From a virus, in IMG/VR virus record IMGVR_UViG_3300027754_000384, positions 1-25,789 of that record: 25,789 nt of DNA. One strand, written 5' to 3'. The notes beneath the pieces are model-generated. The model worked only from the letters and a program-made list of their open reading frames with translations, was not told where the DNA came from and did not search any database. Both the position numbers and the translations under genes were made by a program. Shown one piece after another: positions 7,190 to 12,215 of this stretch (position 1 is its first letter; each line of letters opens with the position of its first letter).

Positions 7190-7404
7190 GACACAAATTT
7201 TTCATCGTAGAATTTTTTTGCCAATTCCCTTGAATTTACATCTTGATCTTCAATTAAACGGCCATCATAAAAACCCATTTGATAAGCATAATAAATAGAT
7301 TGTTTTTGATAAGCTTGTAAGCTTGCGATTTGTACTGCATCCAGTTTAATTCCATTTTCTTCAAATAGATCGATGCATAATTGTAATGTTGTTTCTTGTT
7401 TCAT
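7186..7404 (-). CDS. Small hypothetical protein
   Basis: The 72-residue helical protein begins MKQETTLQLCIDLFEENGI and contains AYQMGFYDGRLIEDQDVNS. The YQMGFYDGR segment resembles a short motif seen in several uncharacterised phage early proteins. ATGA-type overlaps with both neighbours support translation. No function can be assigned. Confidence 0.65.
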   Translation of the reverse strand: MKQETTLQLCIDLFEENGIKLDAVQIASLQAYQKQSIYYAYQMGFYDGRLIEDQDVNSRELAKKFYDEKFVS

Positions 7405-7556
7405 TGTTTTTCGATTTTGATTATTAAATTATCATTCTTTTGAATTAGTATTTTTACATGATCTTCATCATATGCTTCAACAATCCTTGTTTGGATTACA
7501 AGCGGGGAACCTGGTCGCAACCAAGTTTTGAATGTTGCTTTATATTTAAACAACAT
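7401..7556 (-). CDS. Small hypothetical protein (51 residues)
   Basis: I place the start at the ATG at 7556 (MLFKYKATFKTWLRPGSPLV), giving 51 residues. A longer in-frame start at 7643 would run out of frame through most of the convincing 54-residue gene at 7546-7710, so it is less likely. With the shorter start the two genes overlap by 11 nt, like their neighbours. The protein is beta-strand-rich (PLVIQTRIVEAYD, HVKILIQK, NLIIKIEKQ), perhaps a small barrel, with no recognised family. Confidence 0.6.
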   Translation of the reverse strand: MLFKYKATFKTWLRPGSPLVIQTRIVEAYDEDHVKILIQKNDNLIIKIEKQ

Positions 7557-7710
7557 TTTCGGGGAAATAATTTGGAACTTCGCAAAGTTCAATAATACTG
7601 TTTGTAATTTGTACGGCTTTATCAAGTTTGGCTTCGTAAGCAAAAACTTTCATTTCACCGGAATTAATCATTGCGCAAATTACTTGCGTTAAAATTTCAT
7701 CTTTGTTCAT
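7546..7710 (-). CDS. Small hypothetical protein (54 residues)
   Basis: This 54-codon frame starts at the ATG at 7710, which overlaps the stop of the membrane-protein gene as ATGA (7707-7710). It begins MNKDEILTQVICAMINSGEM and continues with EAKLDKAVQITNSIIELCE. The helix-forming, balanced composition and the coupling on both sides make it credible. It resembles small two-helix phage proteins of unknown role. No known motif is visible. Confidence 0.65.
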   Translation of the reverse strand: MNKDEILTQVICAMINSGEMKVFAYEAKLDKAVQITNSIIELCEVPNYFPENVV

Positions 7711-7847
7711 AAAGTGTTTTTTAAAAAAGTTAATATTGGAAATAAATTTGTAATAAGAGCAGCAATCAAAATGGCCGCAATAAAGATTTTGGAAAAGTAG
7801 ATTTCATCTTCTCCAATTGGTTTAAAATAGTTAAATAGTTTTTTCAT
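7707..7847 (-). CDS. Small single-pass membrane protein, first gene of the early operon
   Basis: I choose the ATG at 7847 (MKKLFNYFKPIGEDEIY), giving 46 residues. An upstream in-frame ATG at 7889 lies inside the palindrome and before the promoter-like octamer, so it is unlikely to be transcribed. After a polar start, residues 19-41 (KIFIAAILIAALITNLFPILTFL, in part) form a membrane helix. It is the first gene after the control region. Small membrane proteins in this position often alter the host envelope, but the role here is unknown. Confidence 0.6.
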   Translation of the reverse strand: MKKLFNYFKPIGEDEIYFSKIFIAAILIAALITNLFPILTFLKNTL

Positions 7848-7867
7848 GGTGTTTGTTTTATTTTTTG

Positions 7868-7875
7868 TAAAGTTA
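7868..7875 (-). promoter_or_regulatory. Promoter-like -7 element before the early operon
   Basis: The minus-strand octamer TAACTTTA is followed by CAAAAAATAAAACAAACACC and then the ATG at 7847. It fits 7 of 8 positions of TAnnTTTG and matches the element before the ERF gene, including the flanking CAAAA. The spacing to the ATG (20 nt) suits a short leader. No clear TTG lies at the usual -33 distance; the palindrome at 7883-7898 occupies that side. Confidence 0.45.
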
Positions 7876-7882
7876 CAAATAC

Positions 7883-7898
7883 TTTTCATATATGAAAA
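7883..7898. promoter_or_regulatory. Perfect 16-bp palindrome, candidate operator
   Basis: TTTTCATATATGAAAA is its own reverse complement over all 16 positions. It ends 8 bp upstream of the promoter-like octamer at 7868-7875 in the direction of transcription, where a dimeric repressor or activator could control the early operon. No repressor gene is visible in the window. AT-rich palindromes arise by chance more easily than GC-rich ones, but the position makes this one notable. Confidence 0.5.
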
Positions 7899-8160
7899 TA
7901 ATAATTAACATTTTTTGCTAATTTATAATCATTCTAAATAAGGGGGGGGGTACATTTTGTACCCATCCCCAGGTTGAAAGTAAAACATATAATCAAGGTT
8001 AATTTTACTTAATAATGTAATAAAGTAAAGTAAAACAATTAATTTGTGGCCGCAATTTGCGACTGCAACCAACTTGGCGGAAATAACGCCAGGTTAAAAC
8101 CTTAAAACCTTTTAAGTTATTACGGTTACGCCCTTAAAAAGTCCAGTTTATTAATTAATA
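7899..8160 (-). other. Non-coding leader/control region with hairpins
   Basis: I find no credible reading frame here on either strand. Besides the G-run hairpin, it contains CGCAATTTGCG (8051-8061, 5-bp arms) and a strong hairpin at 8071-8095: AACTTGGCG, seven-base loop GAAATAA, CGCCAGGTT, with 9 pairs including one G-T wobble. Around 7998-8035 TTTTACTT and AAGTAAA strings face each other, and AACCTTAAAACCTTTTAAG lies near 8098-8116. If transcription starts near 8161, all this would be a structured 5' leader of about 300 nt. A small RNA, an antitermination site or an attachment site are alternatives. Confidence 0.45.
7942..7964. other. Nine-G run merging into a GGGTAC/GTACCC hairpin
   Basis: A run of nine G (7942-7950) leads into GGGTAC-ATTTT-GTACCC (7948-7964), a perfect 6-bp stem with a 5-base loop; CCCC follows at 7967-7970 and could extend pairing in other registers. 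No T-run follows on either strand, so it does not look like a simple terminator. It lies in the probable leader of the early operon. Long homopolymer G runs are rare in AT-rich DNA and prone to slippage. Confidence 0.5.
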
Positions 8161-8167
8161 AACAAGC

Positions 8168-8175
8168 CAAATTTA
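8168..8175 (-). promoter_or_regulatory. Exact TAnnTTTG promoter element in the control region
   Basis: On the minus strand these bases read TAAATTTG, an exact match to the Bacteroidetes -7 consensus. It lies downstream of the terminator at 8261-8296 and directly after two tandem 22-bp repeats in the direction of transcription. No TTG is present at the normal -33 distance; the repeats occupy that place, suggesting an activator-dependent promoter. It would drive the early block through the long leader. Confidence 0.5.
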
Positions 8176-8182
8176 AAGTATT

Positions 8183-8226
8183 ACTTTGAAATTACATGAT
8201 AATCACTTTATAATTACATGATAATC
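8183..8226. repeat. Two contiguous 22-bp direct repeats
   Basis: 8183-8204 and 8205-8226 are copies of one 22-bp unit in direct contact, differing at two adjacent bases (GA versus AT at unit positions 6-7). The shared 15-bp core is AATTACATGATAATC. A 22-bp period is close to two DNA turns, so two proteins would bind on the same face. The adjacent AAAGTATTACTTT (8175-8187) is an inverted repeat with 6-bp arms. The position next to TAAATTTG suggests an operator or activator site. Confidence 0.65.
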
Positions 8227-8260
8227 GGAATTTAACCGATAATGCAAAGCATATTAGTCA

Positions 8261-8296
8261 TAAAAAGGGCGGTTGCTTCTAACTCCCGCCCCTTAA
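8261..8296 (-). terminator. Rho-independent terminator of the late block
   Basis: On the minus strand a GC-rich stem forms between AAGGGGCGG (8294-8286) and CCGCCCTT (8272-8265), with one bulged base and a loop of about 13 nt. A run of T follows at once (TTTTTA on that strand, 8266-8261). It lies 27 nt after the stop of the phosphoesterase gene. It separates late genes (structure, lysis) from the early/replication block, which therefore needs its own promoter. Confidence 0.75.
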
Positions 8297-8322
8297 AACA
8301 ACACTATGAACGCCAAATATAA

Positions 8323-9360
8323 TTAAAAGATATGAGTTAACCGCGCAATTTGGCCAAATTCTTTATGATGGATGAATCCTTCGACCGCTTTTGGAACTCC
8401 AGTATATCCATTTTTGTGATGCCATGCATCGGTTCCGGAAGGGGAACGCAATGTTTCAAAGGTGCAACCAATCATATCGCGGGATTGTTTATGATGAACA
8501 TGATGGCTGTAAATGTAACGGTGCTTTGTTTCACTCCAAAGGATTGGAAATTCGGTTGCCAATAACATTGGAAGATTTTCAACCTTGGCGCCATCGCCAT
8601 GAGTTGTTCCAATTAAATTTTTTCCATACTTAAATGCTTTTCGATGAAGCAAATTAACGTTGAATTTGATTGAACTATTATGAAAATGCGCTTCAATTAA
8701 TTGCATCAAGAAAAATCCATGAGTTAAATCATGGTTCGAAGGATTATAAACAACTTCAACTTCCGCAAAACTCATCAATTGTTCCAACAAATCAATGTAA
8801 AGATTCTTTGCCATTATAAAATTTTGATGCCATTGGCCATCCGTATCTTGTGGCGTTCCGGCATTTGTGCTTCGCTTGTTATTATCGGTGTGTAAAATAT
8901 CATTCCCCGCAACAAATAAAACTTTATCAATGGTAAATCCTTTGGCTTTGTCTAAAATGCCTTGCATCCCTTCTTTTGCGCGTTTAACGGCAATCTGGCA
9001 ATTGTAATCTTCGCCGGTTTCAAAGGCCGTTGATAGTTTACCAATATGCAAATCGGCAATATCAATAATTAATAAATGATCATCCGGGCTTTTATTAGTT
9101 TTTATGTCTGTATATTTTGGCGCATATGCTTTTACTTCGGCAATGGCTTGATCCTTGATTTTTTGAATCTCATTTAACTCTTCGGCTTTGAAATTTGGAT
9201 TCTTAAAGAACAATGAAGCTTCTTTTGTTTTTAACCAACCATGTTTAACATCTTTATCATCAACCCCGGCTTCATCGGTTGCATTCTTGATGCCGCGATA
9301 TTGCATGAGTATTTCGATCTCATCCTTTTTCAGGCGAAATCGTGCGCTTGTATTTTTCAT
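8323..9360 (-). CDS. Calcineurin-like metallophosphoesterase
   Basis: The 345-residue protein has the ordered metal-binding motifs of calcineurin-type phosphoesterases: DLHIGK (Asp103, His105), AGNDIL (Asn153, Asp154), NPSNHD (Asn209, His210), TTHGD (His254) and SHHVHH (His287/His289). The first 90 residues are a helical, charged extension. Members of the superfamily cut phosphodiesters and include Mre11/SbcD-type nucleases, which fits a phage DNA-processing role, but the substrate is not evident. It is the last gene before the terminator at 8261-8296, following the lysis genes with a 5-bp gap. An unusual place for a replication protein; late expression suggests a role in maturation or repair. 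Confidence 0.82.
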   Translation of the reverse strand: MKNTSARFRLKKDEIEILMQYRGIKNATDEAGVDDKDVKHGWLKTKEASLFFKNPNFKAEELNEIQKIKDQAIAEVKAYAPKYTDIKTNKSPDDHLLIIDIADLHIGKLSTAFETGEDYNCQIAVKRAKEGMQGILDKAKGFTIDKVLFVAGNDILHTDNNKRSTNAGTPQDTDGQWHQNFIMAKNLYIDLLEQLMSFAEVEVVYNPSNHDLTHGFFLMQLIEAHFHNSSIKFNVNLLHRKAFKYGKNLIGTTHGDGAKVENLPMLLATEFPILWSETKHRYIYSHHVHHKQSRDMIGCTFETLRSPSGTDAWHHKNGYTGVPKAVEGFIHHKEFGQIARLTHIF

Positions 9361-9365
9361 AAAAT

Positions 9366-9824
9366 TTAAATTATGGATTTAATTGCGTATTTCCAAAGCC
9401 AGGAAAGAAGCAATCCAATTGCAACCCCGACAAATAATAAATTTAAATTGCCATTTGGCCGCTTGCTCTTTGCTTCCGATTTTGCCTTTTGCCCTTCGCT
9501 TTTTGCCTTGGCTTTCTCAACAACTCGATCCTTGTAAATAGTTTTTAATTGAATTTTATATTTGTATTTGATTTCGGTTCTAACTTGCCATTTGGTTTTT
9601 GGAATATAAACATTCTTGTAAATTATAACGGTGTCTTTGGTAGTGAAAAATTTTTCCCAAACAATTGTATCATTTACAATGTAAGGAATAGAATCCAAAG
9701 TTGTTATTCTTATTGTATCCGATGTTTCGGCGCATTTAAATCCCTTCTTTGTCGCTTTATTAATATGATAATTAACGGAGCAGCTGCAAAGCATTGCTAT
9801 TAAAATAAATAATATATATTTCAT
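9366..9824 (-). CDS. Probable unimolecular spanin (lipoprotein with C-terminal membrane anchor)
   Basis: The 152-residue protein starts with a lipoprotein signal, MKYILFILIAMLCSCSV, with lipobox L-C-S-C giving Cys15 as the likely lipidated residue. The middle (about residues 32-100) is beta-strand-rich (DTVIIYKNVYIP, VRTEIKYKYKIQLKTIY). It is followed by a Lys/Ala/Ser-rich repeat (KAKSEGQKAKSEAKSK) and a C-terminal membrane helix (NLLFVGVAIGLLLSWLW, about 128-144). A lipid anchor in the outer membrane plus an inner-membrane helix in one chain is the u-spanin plan, which fuses the two membranes at the end of lysis. Neighbours are lysis genes. Another envelope lipoprotein is the alternative. 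Confidence 0.65.
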   Translation of the reverse strand: MKYILFILIAMLCSCSVNYHINKATKKGFKCAETSDTIRITTLDSIPYIVNDTIVWEKFFTTKDTVIIYKNVYIPKTKWQVRTEIKYKYKIQLKTIYKDRVVEKAKAKSEGQKAKSEAKSKRPNGNLNLLFVGVAIGLLLSWLWKYAIKSII

Positions 9825-9955
9825 CCTTGTTGTGTATAAAGTTTTCTATAATTTTTACTTGATTTTAGCTTGCTTGTTTTTGATTTTGCATGAACGCCAG
9901 GCCGTTTAACTTTCGGCTTGATTCTTTTGGTTGTATCTTGTTTGATTTTAGCCAT
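9821..9955 (-). CDS. Small Lys-rich conserved phage protein
   Basis: A 44-codon frame from the ATG at 9955, overlapping the endolysin stop by 8 nt and the spanin start as ATGA. The sequence is highly basic: MAKIKQDTTKRIKPKVKRPG, then VHAKSKTSKLKSSKNYRKLY. The core KRPGVHAKxKxSKLKxSKNY is a pattern I know from many short proteins in Bacteroidetes phages. Function unknown; a nucleic-acid or lipopolysaccharide contact could fit its charge. Its conserved look and tight coupling make it a real gene. Confidence 0.75.
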   Translation of the reverse strand: MAKIKQDTTKRIKPKVKRPGVHAKSKTSKLKSSKNYRKLYTQQG

Positions 9956-10541
9956 TAATATCGCTTGATATTATTAAAGTGTATGTAAAATGATTGCCAT
10001 GGATCTCTTTTGCCCGGTTAATTAAAACCATAAAATCATTGAAATCTTTTGTTCGTTTAAATACTTGGCAACCTTCGCTCCAATTCTCAACAAAATTCGA
10101 AACCGTTCCGGCTTTGTGGATGTTAATTCCAAACATTCCAGTATCTCGAATTATTTCATCAAAATCCATATCGCGGTTTTTATCCCTCCAAACCGTTACA
10201 TCCCCCAACCTTTGGCAAAGCGCTTGATATTTACCTTGATGCATTGAAACAGCGTAAACGCCGCGGTATTGATCCGGAACCAATCGAGCAACGCCCCCGG
10301 AATTATGGAATTGCATAACTCCTTTTTTCCCCGGTTCCGTAGTTGCTTCCCATTCATGATAAAACCATTCGCCGTTAATCTTATAAGACAAAGTTAATTT
10401 ATCATCAAACAGATTTGTAACTTTTTGCCCTGGTGTTGCATTGCGTACTCCAACAATATTAACATCATAATCTTTTGCACCATTAAACCAAACATATCCT
10501 TGCGATTTTACGGCCTTTTCAATTTGTTCTTTTGAATACAT
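9948..10541 (-). CDS. Putative endolysin with L,D-transpeptidase-like H..SxGC motif
   Basis: The 197-residue protein has a C-terminal motif GINIHKAG (His142) followed by NWSEGCQVF (Ser155, Gly157, Cys158). This resembles the catalytic His...S-x-G-C of YkuD-type L,D-transpeptidases, as found in phage peptidoglycan-processing proteins. Upstream segments (YKINGEWFYHEWEATTEPG, YRGVYAVSMHQGKYQAL) are beta-rich and match a compact barrel. There is no signal peptide, so release would depend on the holin encoded one base upstream. Spanin and holin neighbours support lysis. The bond it cuts is not known, and a non-lytic cell-wall role remains possible. Confidence 0.6.
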   Translation of the reverse strand: MYSKEQIEKAVKSQGYVWFNGAKDYDVNIVGVRNATPGQKVTNLFDDKLTLSYKINGEWFYHEWEATTEPGKKGVMQFHNSGGVARLVPDQYRGVYAVSMHQGKYQALCQRLGDVTVWRDKNRDMDFDEIIRDTGMFGINIHKAGTVSNFVENWSEGCQVFKRTKDFNDFMVLINRAKEIHGNHFTYTLIISSDING

Positions 10542-10542
10542 C

Positions 10543-11007
10543 TTATTTTTTTATTTTATCAACATCATCTTTTAATTCCGCGCCGCGCTTAAGCAATAGC
10601 TTCAAGCTTTCCCAAATGTTCAATCCGTAGATTACTTTATAATTCTCCGAAATGGAAATCAACTCGATGCTGCAAAGCGTTAATGCTGTTATTTTGGTAA
10701 CCATTAAAGGAACGGAAAAGAATTTTAAAACAATTGCATCCAGGATCCAGTAATCAATCAAATACAACATGATTACGGCAACTTCGTAAAGAGCCAACTT
10801 ACTTATAATAGCGGAAAGCTTCCGCGATGTAATTGGTTGCTTTAATTTTTTAGCTTTCCAAACTCCAGTAATTGTATCGATAAGGATTAAAAACCCAACA
10901 AGAAAAATAATGCCGGATATTGGCATAAAAAACGCGGTTATAATGCTTATCAAGGTTAATAAATTGGATTGTATGCTTAATAATAATATTGCTAATTGTG
11001 CTTTCAT
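10543..11007 (-). CDS. Phage holin (holin 4/TcdE-like)
   Basis: The 154-residue protein has several membrane helices: about residues 6-28, 30-47, 72-89 and 92-115. After the second is LIDTITGVWKAKK (about 42-54) and then SRKLSAIISK, the D-x-x-T-G pattern and following basic turn typical of phage holin family 4. The C terminus is charged (KRGAELKDDVDKIKK). Holins form lesions in the inner membrane at a set time and release the endolysin, encoded one base downstream. The start overlaps a second small membrane protein gene as ATGA. Well supported by topology and neighbours. Confidence 0.78.
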   Translation of the reverse strand: MKAQLAILLLSIQSNLLTLISIITAFFMPISGIIFLVGFLILIDTITGVWKAKKLKQPITSRKLSAIISKLALYEVAVIMLYLIDYWILDAIVLKFFSVPLMVTKITALTLCSIELISISENYKVIYGLNIWESLKLLLKRGAELKDDVDKIKK

Positions 11008-11162
11008 TCTTCAATCAATTGTTCAATTAATATAAAATTTAAATATGCATTGAACGTTAATCCAATCATTTTTAAATATAATGCATCTTCAAAAAATAAA
11101 ACGCCGGTTGTAAGGTAACCAAAAACAAAAAATAAAACGCTCCAAATTTTTAAATGAATCAT
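11004..11162 (-). CDS. Small membrane protein before the holin
   Basis: A 52-codon frame from the ATG at 11162 ends with TGA overlapping the holin ATG. It reads MIHLKIWSVLFFVFGYLTTG, then VLFFEDALYLKMIGLT, then NFILIEQLIEE: one clear membrane helix (about residues 5-23) and a second weaker hydrophobic segment. The site before the holin suggests an antiholin, second holin or pinholin partner, but no motif proves this. Confidence 0.65.
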   Translation of the reverse strand: MIHLKIWSVLFFVFGYLTTGVLFFEDALYLKMIGLTFNAYLNFILIEQLIEE

Positions 11163-11173
11163 ATATAATATGT

Positions 11174-11638
11174 TTAATTGTTCTTAAAATCATAATTATC
11201 AAACGGAATGTTGCACCAATTCTCCGTATCGTATATGTTTACGGCGAGTTCCATCGTCCATCCGGCCGTCATATCTTGTGAACGGTTGATGAATGGAGTT
11301 GTTCCGATTGTTCCTTCAATATCAAGGAATTCATCAAAGCGCCATTGTTTAAATGTTGTATGAATATCCTTGCAAATGGATATGCAATCCGAATGAATTT
11401 CATTTATTTGATCATAATCGGATTGGTTATATTTATCGCATATTGTAATTATTGCATTTATGCCAACATTGAAATCGCCAATTTGCGAAGGTTGTAAAGA
11501 AACAACCATCATTGGATAAGTTACGGCATCCCGGGAAACAGCATCAAAAAATTCTCCAAAGAAAAAGGAGTTAATTTGCCGGTGTTCGGTTGCGATCAAC
11601 TCGAACTCCTTCCGTAGTTGGTTTAATGTTTTTTCCAT
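11174..11638 (-). CDS. Putative neck or tail-terminator-like structural protein
   Basis: The 154-residue protein mixes helices and strands: MEKTLNQLRKEFELIATEHR, then YPMMVVSLQPSQIGDFNVG, INAIITICDKYN, SDCISICKDIHTTF, and a closing TAGWTMELAVNIYDTENWCN. The pattern of a strand with ICD, a helix with SDC..I..DI and a final strand ending in C-x-I-P resembles small neck/terminator proteins encoded after connectors in phages of this kind. It follows portal and connector genes and precedes lysis genes, a fitting place. I do not have a firm family match. Confidence 0.5.
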   Translation of the reverse strand: MEKTLNQLRKEFELIATEHRQINSFFFGEFFDAVSRDAVTYPMMVVSLQPSQIGDFNVGINAIITICDKYNQSDYDQINEIHSDCISICKDIHTTFKQWRFDEFLDIEGTIGTTPFINRSQDMTAGWTMELAVNIYDTENWCNIPFDNYDFKNN

Positions 11639-11696
11639 AATTATTTAAGTATTTTTTAAGCTGTTCAATTTGTTTCTTTGATGCTTTAAACTTCAT
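11571..11696 (-). CDS. Small hypothetical protein overlapping the next gene
   Basis: The ATG at 11696 overlaps the connector stop as ATGA and opens a 41-codon frame, MKFKASKKQIEQLKKYLNNYG to VRVDRNRTPAN. Its last 68 nt overlap the neck-like gene in another frame. A longer version starting at 11753 lacks such coupling and runs over the connector gene. The Lys-rich helical start looks protein-like, but the long overlap lowers certainty. Confidence 0.45.
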   Translation of the reverse strand: MKFKASKKQIEQLKKYLNNYGKNIKPTTEGVRVDRNRTPAN

Positions 11697-12211
11697 ATAA
11701 TAAAATTTATTGGAGTATATCCGGAACGATCCGCAAGCATATCTTCGGAACAAGCTCCAGGGGATGTTGTTGAAAGATTATATTCCGGATATAAAGTTTG
11801 ATTATCCGCTCTTAAATGAACGATTAACCTTTCTTTGTAGAAATATGCATCTTTTCGCAATTGATCCCGCAAAGCGCTTGTTTCGGCATCTGTATTCGGT
11901 GTTTGATTCTCATCTTGAATCCTTCCAACGGATTTATTGGTTAATTTCTCATTCAATAAAAGCGCGCATCTGTAATCAACAAACGCAACCAAGCAAGGCG
12001 TTACAAAATCATTCATTAAATCCAAGTACGGTTGGGTCCAGGTGTTTGTATTTACGCGTAATAATAACGCTTTAAACAATGGAGTTGTTAATGCCGGTTG
12101 TAATTGTATATCCTGGCTTCTTTTGATAGCAACCGCCAATAATTTAGTATCCGTATTCATATGAATAAGACCAAGCTTCTTTAAATTGTCAACCGATAAT
12201 AGATAATCCAT
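11693..12211 (-). CDS. Head-tail connector protein (DUF6712-like)
   Basis: The 172-residue, mainly helical protein begins MDYLLSVDNLKKLGLIHMNT and has KLLAVAIKRSQDIQLQPALTTPLFKAL near residues 23-50 and NDFVTPCLVAFVDYRCALLL near 67-86. The pattern (I)xxAQDIxLQPxLGTxLF is that of connector proteins I know from Bacteroidetes phages. They sit below the portal and form the head-tail joining ring. The gene follows the portal gene after 4 bp, the expected place. Family assignment is from pattern memory. Confidence 0.68.
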   Translation of the reverse strand: MDYLLSVDNLKKLGLIHMNTDTKLLAVAIKRSQDIQLQPALTTPLFKALLLRVNTNTWTQPYLDLMNDFVTPCLVAFVDYRCALLLNEKLTNKSVGRIQDENQTPNTDAETSALRDQLRKDAYFYKERLIVHLRADNQTLYPEYNLSTTSPGACSEDMLADRSGYTPINFII

Positions 12212-12215
12212 AATT

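Noticed and set aside
7557-7643. Longer N terminus for the gene ending at 7401
   Set aside because: It would overlap most of the better-supported 54-residue gene at 7546-7710; the ATG at 7556 gives normal coupling.
7848-7889. Longer N terminus for the small membrane protein (ATG at 7889)
   Set aside because: That ATG lies in the palindrome and upstream of the promoter-like octamer; the ATG at 7847 follows a typical A-rich leader.
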